A stretch of DNA of 6,437 nt, from NCBI GenBank assembly GCA_031259505.1, contig JAIRLL010000073.1, positions 1 to 6,437 of the forward strand. Direction: 5' to 3'. The stretch comes from Tannerella sp. (GTDB taxonomy: Bacteria; Bacteroidota; Bacteroidia; Bacteroidales; Tannerellaceae). Every line of letters starts with the position of its first letter. Positions within the stretch are counted from its first letter, which is position 1. Both the position numbers and the translations under genes were made by a program. Below, in pieces: positions 1-4,653 of the stretch. The notes beneath the pieces were generated by a model that saw only the letters and a list, made by a program, of their open reading frames with translations, did no database searches and was not told the origin of the DNA.

Positions 1-1
1 C

Positions 2-463
2 CCGGATTGTGGCGGAAATCTGAGGGGGTGTAGTTCTCCGGATGCTTACAGCCTGATGTTCGGCGAGGCGGGCATGCTCATTTTCCAAAGCGACGCCATC
101 CCCGACGCGCTCGACATGCAGCTGTGGGTCATCGAATCGGACGAAGATGTGCGCACGTTCGCCCTCGAAGCCGACCGCGTGGTGGACAGCGACGCCTTCA
201 AAGGCCTGCTGATTGCCGTCGAAGCCGCCCTGACGGTCACAAATCCCGTGCTGTCGGGCATCATCGGCGTGGGAGCCGTCGTGGCCAACCTGCTGCGGCA
301 GAAACTGCGCGCCAACAAAGACGACCTTGTCGGCTACTGGCAGTTGCGCCTCAACCGCGCCGAACACTATCCGCACGGCACGCGCGACCGCCAGGACACG
401 CCCGACACGACGGGAAACATACTGGTGGACTATACGCTCTTTGGATATGAAAATACCGTCTGA
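2..463 (+). CDS. C-terminal part of an unknown GC-rich Bacteroidetes protein (5' truncated)
   Basis: The frame is open from the window edge to a TGA at 461-463, giving 153 visible residues. The first in-frame ATG (position 56) has no ribosome binding site and follows 18 open codons, so I treat the gene as entering from upstream. The visible part begins with a Cys/Gly-rich stretch (PDCGGNLRGCSS). Next come a mostly hydrophobic, beta-prone region, a hydrophobic helical stretch (LLIAVEAALTV and LSGIIGVGAVVANLL) and a polar C-terminus with the distinctive string LNRAEHYPHGTRDRQDTPD. I do not recognise a named domain and assign no function. GC content is clearly higher than in the next two genes. 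The last codons and the stop lie inside the palindromic repeat at 452-549, so the end of the protein may have been set by arrival of that repeat. The reading frame is convincing; the identity is unknown. Confidence 0.7.
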   Translation, partial: PDCGGNLRGCSSPDAYSLMFGEAGMLIFQSDAIPDALDMQLWVIESDEDVRTFALEADRVVDSDAFKGLLIAVEAALTVTNPVLSGIIGVGAVVANLLRQKLRANKDDLVGYWQLRLNRAEHYPHGTRDRQDTPDTTGNILVDYTLFGYENTV

Positions 464-549
464 ACTGTGATTCGGTTGATTCTCATGATTCTTCTGACTG
501 GAGAAAAATCATGACAGTCAGACAAATCACAGGAATCAAAGTTCAGACA
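452..549. repeat. Palindromic repeat, copy 1 (direct repeat partner of 1793-1881)
   Basis: The outer arms are GTCTGAACTGTGATT (458-472) and AATCAAAGTTCAGAC (534-548), complementary except at one position. An inner stem CTGACTG/CAGTCAG surrounds an A-rich loop, so the whole unit can fold as one long hairpin. Aligned to the copy at 1799-1880 it differs at about 6 of 82 positions, plus a 9-base insertion (CTCATGATT) here. The stop codon of the upstream gene lies in its left arm. It may act as a transcript-end hairpin or may be a dispersed REP-like element; I saw no transposase. Confidence 0.85.
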
Positions 550-576
550 GGTTAAAAACGAGTTCTTTGACATATT

Positions 577-592
577 GGTTTACACGCTTCAT
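577..592. repeat. Short inverted repeat flanking the DUF3791-DUF3990 operon (left copy)
   Basis: GGTTTACACGCTTCAT here is matched, in inverted orientation and with one extra base, by ATGAAAGCGTGTAAACC at 1585-1601, at the other end of the operon. A third partial copy, GGTTTACACG at 1613-1622, forms the right arm of the terminator. The pair therefore brackets the two-gene operon about 1 kb apart. Confidence 0.7.
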
Positions 593-611
593 TTGGCAGT
601 ATGAAATGAAG
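587..611. promoter_or_regulatory. Candidate operator: perfect 8-bp dyad in the operon promoter
   Basis: CTTCATTT (587-594) and AAATGAAG (604-611) are exact reverse complements separated by 9 bases. The dyad covers the -33 box and half of the spacer of the promoter that drives the DUF3791-DUF3990 pair. This is where an autoregulating antitoxin would be expected to bind. The dyad is seen directly; binding by any protein is inference. Confidence 0.5.
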
Positions 612-623
612 TCCGTATTTTTG
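592..623 (+). promoter_or_regulatory. Bacteroidetes-type promoter of the DUF3791-DUF3990 operon
   Basis: TTTG (592-595) fits the -33 box and TATTTTTG (616-623) fits the -7 box TAnnTTTG of the Bacteroidetes primary sigma factor, with a 20-base spacer. Transcription would start near 630, leaving an A-rich leader of about 20 bases before the ATG at 649. No purine-rich Shine-Dalgarno is present, which is common in this phylum. Confidence 0.7.
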
Positions 624-648
624 CAACTAAAATTAAAACAGCAAAATT

Positions 649-882
649 ATGGCAGCAGTATTGGATAAACAGACAAGTGACAAGGTGGCTTTTATCGCGT
701 TTATTATTCCGTCTTTTGCAGAGGCCTACAAAATGCCTGTTCCCGAAGCCTACCGATACATGGAAAAATATGGGGGGATTGATTATCTGCACAGGCACTG
801 GTGGGCTTTGCATACCGACAACGACATTTGGACAGTGCATCATATTTATGAGATTTGTCGCAAAAATGGAGGAATGAGGTAA
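649..882 (+). CDS. DUF3791-type small protein, putative antitoxin partner
   Basis: A 77-residue cytosolic protein with no signal peptide. It has the layout of DUF3791 proteins: an N-terminal helix with hydrophobic positions (KVAFIAFIIPSFAEAY, residues 12-27), a P-x-EAYRYMEKYGGIDYL segment (30-47), then a WWALHT motif (51-56) and a C-terminal helix ending in KNGG (72-75). It is followed by a DUF3990 gene with one base of overlap (TAATG, stop 880-882, next start 882), the usual arrangement for this pair. In established family knowledge, DUF3791 genes often neighbour DUF3990 genes; an antitoxin role is inferred from size, position and coupling, not proven. The start is supported by the promoter just upstream and the A-rich leader. 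The gene is AT-richer than the flanking genes at 2-463 and 1893-2333, which fits acquisition as a cassette. Confidence 0.85.
   Translation: MAAVLDKQTSDKVAFIAFIIPSFAEAYKMPVPEAYRYMEKYGGIDYLHRHWWALHTDNDIWTVHHIYEICRKNGGMR
868..872 (+). promoter_or_regulatory. Ribosome binding site that fixes the DUF3990 start
   Basis: GGAGG lies 9 bases before the ATG at 882, inside the 3' end of the DUF3791 gene. It supports 882 over the in-frame TTG at 855, which has no such site and would overlap the upstream gene by 28 bases. Confidence 0.7.
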
Positions 883-1559
883 TGAGAGTCTTTCACGGAA
901 GCTACACCCGCATAGATACCATTGATTTATCAAAATGCAAACCGCAAAAGGATTTCGGGAGAGGATTTTATGTGACAAAAATTTGCCTTCATGCCGAAAG
1001 TTGGGCAAATGTTATCGGAGAAAACCATAATACCAAAGGAGTGGTTACCGAGTTTGAATACACCGAAGGCAGTTTTATCGAAAGTATCTGCAAAATAAAG
1101 CGCTTTAACGGTTACGACGAAGAATGGCTCGATTTTATCGTACGGAACAGGGATAAAAAAAGTCCCGACCCGGCTCACGATTACGACATTGTGGAAGGAC
1201 CTGTGGCGAATGATAAAATCCAGCATACGTTGAGATTCTATTTGAAAGGGAACATTTCAAAAGAAAAATTCCTCGAAATGCTGACTTGGCACGAAGAAAC
1301 GCACCAAATCTGTTTTTGTACGCTTAATTCCCTGCAGGCCATTGAGAGAATGGACGATACTCCGAATATGGATATTATCGCTCTTTCCGGGCCGTTGCTC
1401 GAAGCGCTGATGCTCGAACAAAACTGCGATGAAAAAATCGCTTCGCACATATTCTATACTTCCGCTACCTTTGTCAGGCTATCGGATAAAACTGCGGAAC
1501 TTTATAAAAGACCCTGGCAGGAAATCTACGAAATGCTTAAAAAGGAGTTGAAGAGGTAA
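882..1559 (+). CDS. DUF3990 ADP-ribosyltransferase-like protein with an extra C-terminal helical domain, putative toxin
   Basis: A 225-residue cytosolic protein. The DUF3990 signature runs through residues 1-155: VFHGS (3-7), KDFGRGFYVT (23-32), EWLDFIVRNR (81-90), YDIVEGPVANDKI (101-113) and HQICFCT (141-147). As I know the family, DUF3990 belongs to the ADP-ribosyltransferase fold group. HG near the N-terminus and GFYVT followed by aromatic residues would fit NAD-pocket positions, but no catalytic residue is proven here. Residues about 163-225 (DIIALSGPLLEALM... to the end) look like a separate all-helical module with the pattern ALMLEQNCDEKIASHIFYTS...LYKRPWQEIYEML, reminiscent of small stand-alone proteins found beside such genes. 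I infer a fusion. The start is ATG 882, translationally coupled to the DUF3791 gene. Likely role: an NAD-using modifying toxin or effector controlled by its neighbour; the target is unknown. Confidence 0.85.
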   Translation: MRVFHGSYTRIDTIDLSKCKPQKDFGRGFYVTKICLHAESWANVIGENHNTKGVVTEFEYTEGSFIESICKIKRFNGYDEEWLDFIVRNRDKKSPDPAHDYDIVEGPVANDKIQHTLRFYLKGNISKEKFLEMLTWHEETHQICFCTLNSLQAIERMDDTPNMDIIALSGPLLEALMLEQNCDEKIASHIFYTSATFVRLSDKTAELYKRPWQEIYEMLKKELKR

Positions 1560-1591
1560 ATGCTCCGTATTTCAAATAAAGCGGATGAAAG

Positions 1592-1630
1592 CGTGTAAAC
1601 CAGTGACCAGACGGTTTACACGTTTTTTTT
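1592..1630 (+). terminator. Intrinsic terminator of the DUF3791-DUF3990 operon
   Basis: A perfect 10-bp stem, CGTGTAAACC (1592-1601) and GGTTTACACG (1613-1622), encloses an 11-base loop and is followed by eight T residues (1623-1630). It starts 33 bases after the stop codon. The stem is built from the same sequence that occurs inverted at 577-592. Confidence 0.9.
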
Positions 1631-1650
1631 GTGTCAAACGGAAAACGGGG

Positions 1651-1759
1651 TTATACTGTGCGCGGCATAAACAGGCGTATTCGGAATGATTGAGAAAGTC
1701 GAAAGTCATAAGTCGTAAGTGGTATCGACTTATGACTTACGACTTATAACTTACGACTT
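1651..1759. repeat. Dispersed element copy A (inverted relative to 5892-6023)
   Basis: The sequence beginning TTATACTGTGCGC, through CATAAACAGGCGTATTCGGA and TGATTGAGAAAGTC, then the palindrome AAGTCATAAGTCG (1703-1715) / CGACTTATGACTT (1726-1738), recurs almost unchanged on the opposite strand at 5892-6023. The palindrome has perfect 13-bp arms with a 10-base loop. Copy A carries fewer of the ACTTATAACTTACG-type tandem units than copy B and lacks an 8-base duplication present there. It contains no gene. With the repeat at 1793-1881 it fills most of the gene-free stretch 1560-1892. Confidence 0.85.
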
Positions 1760-1792
1760 TGGTTGAAACCGACAGATAAATTGAAAAGGATG

Positions 1793-1881
1793 AATACCGT
1801 CTGAACTTTGATTCGGTTGATTCTTCTGACTGGAGAAAAATCATGGCAATCAGGCAAATCACAAAAATCAAAGTTCAGACA
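1793..1881. repeat. Palindromic repeat, copy 2 (direct repeat partner of 452-549)
   Basis: The outer arms GTCTGAACTTTGATT (1799-1813) and AATCAAAGTTCAGAC (1866-1880) are perfectly complementary, and further pairing (GATT/AATC and a CTGACTG/CAATCAG inner stem) gives an 82-base hairpin. It is in the same orientation as copy 1, about 1.34 kb away. It ends 12 bases before the DUF5675 start codon, so the hairpin would sit right at the front of that gene's message if transcription comes from upstream. Confidence 0.85.
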
Positions 1882-1892
1882 ACAGAAAGGAT

Positions 1893-2333
1893 ATGGAATT
1901 GAAACTGCATAGAAGATACCTGGGCGAGGGTTATACGATCGGTTCGCTCTACATCGACGGCGCGTATTTCTGCGACACGCTCGAAGACGTCGACCGAGGA
2001 CTGACGCAGTCGATGCCGCAGGAAGAGATACGGCGGCGGAAGATTGTGCACGAAACAGCCATTCCGACGGGAACGTACCGGGTGATCGTAAACCTGTCGC
2101 CGGCCAAACGGCGGATGCTGCCGCGGCTGCTGGACGTGCCGGGATTCGGCGGCATCCTGATTCACCGCGGCAATACGAAGAGCGACAGTTCAGGATGTAT
2201 CCTCGTGGGTGAGAATAAAGTGAAGGGGAAAGTGATCAATTCCACGCAGTACGAGAAACGACTGGTCGAAATCCTGACCGAAGCGCAGGAACGCGGCGAA
2301 GAAATAAAAATTGAAATAACGAATCATCCGTAA
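1893..2333 (+). CDS. DUF5675 family protein (L,D-transpeptidase/YkuD-like fold)
   Basis: A 146-residue protein without a signal peptide. It shows the DUF5675 layout: an N-terminal strand pair (ELKLHRRYLGEGYTIGSLYIDG, given here as residues 2-23), CDTLEDVDR (28-35 region), IPTGTYRVIV (58-66), GILIHRGN (87-94) and SSGCILVGEN (99-108). The H91 ... S100-G101-C102 arrangement resembles the catalytic His/Cys motif of YkuD L,D-transpeptidases, but the usual His before Gly-Cys is a Ser here. That could mean a different or absent activity. A peptidoglycan-related role is inference from the fold resemblance. The ATG at 1893 follows AGAAAGG with short spacing. No clear promoter of its own is visible; the hairpin repeat lies directly upstream. 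GC-rich like the genes at 2-463 and 3541-4101, unlike the operon before it. Confidence 0.85.
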   Translation: MELKLHRRYLGEGYTIGSLYIDGAYFCDTLEDVDRGLTQSMPQEEIRRRKIVHETAIPTGTYRVIVNLSPAKRRMLPRLLDVPGFGGILIHRGNTKSDSSGCILVGENKVKGKVINSTQYEKRLVEILTEAQERGEEIKIEITNHP

Positions 2334-2566
2334 AACGGCGCCGGAACATTGATTTCAGGGCGACAGGATGATAAACAAATAAAAACAGAATGTATGAATT
2401 AGCATATAACAAAACTCATGTCACTGGTACCGGAGCGAGGCGTACATTCGCCATGTCCCTGACGGGACAATATGTTGGTAGAAAACTATTGCAGAGTACA
2501 AATAAAATTCGAAACATTGATTCGAATAATAATGAAGGAAAGAATAAAAATAAAAATTATTTCACT

Positions 2567-2608
2567 ATGAGACAAATTATTAACTTTATGAGACAAATTA
2601 TTAACTTT
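2567..2608 (+). repeat. 21-bp tandem duplication carrying a start codon
   Basis: The 21 bases beginning ATGAGACAAATTATTAAC at 2567 are repeated exactly at 2588-2608, encoding MRQIINF twice. Both copies are in frame with the barrel gene, so the duplication doubles its candidate start codon without shifting the frame. Confidence 0.95.
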
Positions 2609-3319
2609 AGAAGCATCCCTGCAGGGGATAAGAATGAACATGTACGCAGGCGCAACCGTCACGGAATAAGAGATATCGTATCGGGTATGTGTATGGCTGT
2701 CGTCTTAAATTCGGCATCCTTGGATGTCAGTGCGCAATCCGCCGGAGTTCTCCTGGTGCCAACCACTGCTGGTAGTTATGTTGGTTTAGGGGGCCATTTA
2801 GGTTTTGGATTTTACGTATCTGAAAAGAGTTATTTACTGCTTGATGCAGGTATTTATAGAGAATTGGGAGGGAAAGAGCAGACCGGAACCTTTTCCTATC
2901 AGACATCGGACAAGTATGGCAATATTTATCAGCAGGATAATGGCATAATAGAGCGTGGCCATACATTTATACCGATTGTTTTGAACTGGAATTGGGATTT
3001 AAGGTTGTCGGATAACGTCAGTTTTCACATAGGCCCGTCAATTGGAGAAACTGTGGTGAGAGCTTTTGACCGCTATACGGTAAACGGAAAAGGATGGGAA
3101 CCGGATAAGGAACTGGGAGAAAAGAGCAAACCGTCGCACAGTAAATATATGGGGCTGTTTGGCGTCGGAGCCAATGCTGATTTTTGTTTTATAAAACTCA
3201 CAGACGGTTTTGTTTTGGGCGCAGGATACAGATATTTATGGAATGGCAGAAGGTCTTTTGAAAACGAAATATTCTCCGGAGCGACGCATCAAATTACATT
3301 AAAGGTGTTATTAGAGTAA
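2567..3319 (+). CDS. Secreted outer-membrane beta-barrel-like protein, uncharacterised (start uncertain)
   Basis: The C-terminal 190 residues alternate Gly/aromatic-rich strands typical of small outer-membrane barrels: GSYVGLGGHLGFGFYVS, SYLLLDAGIYRELGG, FIPIVLNWNWDLRL, VSFHIGPSIGETV, KYMGLFGVGANADF, GFVLGAGYRYLW and HQITLKVLLE. These precede the stop codon directly, as expected if the barrel ends the protein. A signal peptide fits the stretch VRRRNRHGIRDIVSG followed by MCMAVVLNSASLDVSAQ, with cleavage near VSA-Q. The frame is open back to an ATG at 2390, but that 59-codon extension is Asn/Lys-rich and contains a TGTCCC-TGAC-GGGACA hairpin of the kind seen in intergenic DNA here. I therefore prefer ATG 2567, or ATG 2588, which is inside a 21-bp tandem duplication. 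Function unknown; no TonB-receptor features. AT-richer than its neighbours. Confidence 0.75.
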   Translation: MRQIINFMRQIINFRSIPAGDKNEHVRRRNRHGIRDIVSGMCMAVVLNSASLDVSAQSAGVLLVPTTAGSYVGLGGHLGFGFYVSEKSYLLLDAGIYRELGGKEQTGTFSYQTSDKYGNIYQQDNGIIERGHTFIPIVLNWNWDLRLSDNVSFHIGPSIGETVVRAFDRYTVNGKGWEPDKELGEKSKPSHSKYMGLFGVGANADFCFIKLTDGFVLGAGYRYLWNGRRSFENEIFSGATHQITLKVLLE

Positions 3320-3447
3320 ATCTTTAGAGAAATGGAAAAGGTGCAGGACAGCCATAGCCGTATGCGCTGTTTCAGGTAGCGGAAAAGCAGGAAAGAGGTA
3401 ATGATGAACAGTTAATGACAAATCAAAAAAGGGGTATCCGCACTCCC

Positions 3448-3476
3448 GTCGCGACGCGCGATTCGCACGTCGCGAC
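3448..3476. repeat. GC-rich hairpin with GTCGCGAC arms
   Basis: GTCGCGAC occurs at 3448-3455 and 3469-3476. Each copy is itself palindromic and the two pair with each other as an 8-bp stem, with an extra GCG/CGC pairing inside the 13-base loop. It lies in the 221-bp gap between the barrel gene and the gene at 3541. No T-run follows on the plus strand, so it is not a canonical terminator. Nothing else that I recognise lies in this gap. Confidence 0.7.
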
Positions 3477-3540
3477 AACCCGCGGAAGGCGAACCCCGAG
3501 CGGCCACAACAGTGAGGGACAATAACTAATTTGCAAAAAT

Positions 3541-4101
3541 ATGGCAAAACAAAAAGGCAATGTAGTAACCCACGGATTGAGTGGGAAGGTAGGCGGGATG
3601 CTGGTATTCCGCCAGATGGCGACGGGGACGGTTATACAGTCACCGCCGCGGGTGAGTGGAAAGGCGAGCGAGGCACAGCGTGCACAGCGGCGCAGGTTTC
3701 AGCGTGCGGTGCTGTATGCCGGCGCCGCCGTGTCGGATCCGGAAACGGGCCCGGTGTATGCGGCGAAGTCCGGCAGGGGTCGTACGGCGCGTATTGTGGC
3801 GATAGCCGACTATCTGCACGCGCCGGACATTGAGCGCGTCGACGTGTCGGGCTACCACGGTCAGCCGGGCGACGTGATCCGCATCGAAGCGACGGACGAC
3901 GTGGCGGTGAAGGCGGTGAAGGTGGTCATTGTCAACACCGACGGTACACCGGTAGAAGAAGGCTTTGCCGTTGCGGAAGCGACGGGCTACGAATGGACGT
4001 ATGCCGCGACGACCGTCAACGACAGTCTTGCCGGCGACCGCATCGAGGTGTATGCCTCCGACCTGCCGGGTAACATCACGAAAGCGGAAGAAATCCTGTA
4101 A
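3541..4101 (+). CDS. Uncharacterised Bacteroidetes protein, conserved N-terminus plus beta-sandwich-like C-terminus
   Basis: A 186-residue protein with no signal peptide or membrane segment. The N-terminus has a conserved-looking block, GNVVTHGLSGKVGGMLVFRQ (6-25), followed by a basic, Arg/Gln-rich helix (AQRAQRRRFQRAVLYA, 45-60). After an ARIVAIADYLHAPDIERVDVS linker (83-103), residues about 104-180 look like an Ig-type beta-sandwich: GQPGDVIRIEATDD, VKAVKVVIVNTDGTPVEEG, EWTYAATT, GDRIEVYASDLPGN. I recall this two-part arrangement as an abundant but unnamed family in Bacteroidetes; its role is unknown and I assign none. The ATG at 3541 is preceded by AATTTGCAAAAAT, a leader of the A-rich type used in this phylum; an imperfect -7-like CTAATTTG lies too close for a normal leader. 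Strongly GC-rich, like the genes at 2-463 and 1893-2333. Confidence 0.8.
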   Translation: MAKQKGNVVTHGLSGKVGGMLVFRQMATGTVIQSPPRVSGKASEAQRAQRRRFQRAVLYAGAAVSDPETGPVYAAKSGRGRTARIVAIADYLHAPDIERVDVSGYHGQPGDVIRIEATDDVAVKAVKVVIVNTDGTPVEEGFAVAEATGYEWTYAATTVNDSLAGDRIEVYASDLPGNITKAEEIL

Positions 4102-4119
4102 TGCGGGATTTTGCAGTTC

Positions 4120-4141
4120 CTTTCATCCGCAGGGATGAAAG
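4120..4141. repeat. Perfect hairpin downstream of the 3541-4101 gene
   Basis: CTTTCATCC (4120-4128) and GGATGAAAG (4133-4141) form a 9-bp stem around a GCAG loop, 19 bases after the stop codon. It lacks a T-run, so it may stabilise a transcript end but is not a standard terminator. Its CC-GCA-GG core matches the micro-hairpins further on. Confidence 0.65.
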
Positions 4142-4272
4142 ACGGTCTGGAAAGCGGGGACGGGTATATACTCATCCTCGCTTTATGTGAAATAATGTTC
4201 CCTGTTCTTCCAAAATGCAAAATAACCTCCCTGATATTCCATTTTCTTAACGATTTCCCCGATTTAAGAGCG

Positions 4273-4305
4273 CTTCGAACACACTTCGAACACACTTCGA
4301 ACACA
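4273..4305. repeat. Three 11-bp tandem repeats containing TTCGAA
   Basis: The unit CTTCGAACACA occurs three times in a row (4273-4283, 4284-4294, 4295-4305), followed by a degenerate CATCGG. Each unit carries the palindrome TTCGAA, so the palindromes are spaced 11 bp apart, about one helical turn. The role is unknown. Confidence 0.9.
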
Positions 4306-4382
4306 CATCGGAGGCAATTCCGTCAAAAAGGCGCGGAAAATCAAGGATTGCAAAACAAATTTATATAATGAAACCTATAAAA

Positions 4383-4565
4383 TGTCCCGCAGGGACAGCG
4401 CTTTATTAACCGTATGCTTTAGCATACGGAAGGTGCCCGTAATCAGACAAGTCCCGCAGGGGTTGAACTGCTTCGCAGTTCTGACAGGGAGCGGACATAT
4501 ACCCCGAACTGCGCCTGCGGCTTGCCCGGGGTTATTTAATTTCAAGCCCTTCGGACTTACGGACA
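4383..4565. repeat. Cluster of small hairpins, possible structured repeat
   Basis: Successive perfect or near-perfect hairpins are seen: TGTCCC-GCA-GGGACA (4383-4397), CCGTATGCT-TT-AGCATACGG (4410-4429), a GTCCC-GCA-GGGGT hairpin with wobble pairs (4451-4463), GAACTGC-TTC-GCAGTTC (4465-4481), ACCCCG...CGGGGT (4501-4532) enclosing CTGCGCCTGCGG, and AAGCCC-TTC-GGACTT with one mismatch. No coding frame explains them. It may be a dispersed Bacteroidales repeat or a structured RNA; strand is undetermined. Confidence 0.7.
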
Positions 4566-4621
4566 AAAATGAAACAGATAATTTTATTTTTATACTGCGC
4601 ACGACGTAAATTTGCGAATTT

Positions 4622-4653
4622 CAGTTATTCAGTCATTCAGTCATTCAGTTATA
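4622..4653. repeat. Four 8-bp tandem repeats at the nadC stop codon
   Basis: Units CAGTTATT, CAGTCATT, CAGTCATT and CAGTTATA abut the nadC stop codon (complement of 4654-4656). The same CAGTTATT unit occurs in element copy B near 5980-5988, where it accounts for the 8-base length difference from copy A. No terminator hairpin with a T-run is visible on the minus strand after nadC. Confidence 0.85.

Larger units (their letters stand above)
4102..4653. other. Gene-free, hairpin- and repeat-rich intergenic region
   Basis: This 552-bp stretch between the convergent genes at 3541-4101 and nadC holds no open frame I can support. Frames of about 75-85 codons exist on both strands, but they lack ribosome sites and their codons run straight through palindromes. 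It contains a hairpin just after the upstream gene, an 11-bp tandem array, a cluster of small hairpins and an 8-bp tandem array, described separately. The stretch 4142-4272 shows nothing notable. Confidence 0.7.

Noticed and set aside
855..881. Upstream TTG start for the DUF3990 gene
   Set aside because: The ATG at 882 has GGAGG at 9 bases and the TAATG coupling; the extension would be outside the family's N-terminal VFHGS region.
589..1008. Minus-strand frame over the DUF3791-DUF3990 junction
   Set aside because: It covers the promoter and two genes with clear family signatures; its product has no recognisable features.
458..1880. Integron cassette with attC sites
   Set aside because: The hairpin repeats bracket genes as attC sites do, but their ends (GTTCAGAC) do not match the GTTRRRY core site and no integrase is in the window.
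4111..4368. 85-codon plus-strand frame after the 3541-4101 gene
   Set aside because: No ribosome site; it crosses a hairpin and the 11-bp tandem array, and the product looks like translated noncoding DNA.
4375..4609. Two opposing 75-codon frames in the hairpin cluster
   Set aside because: Both run through palindromes, which makes them mirror each other; neither has a ribosome site or plausible protein composition.
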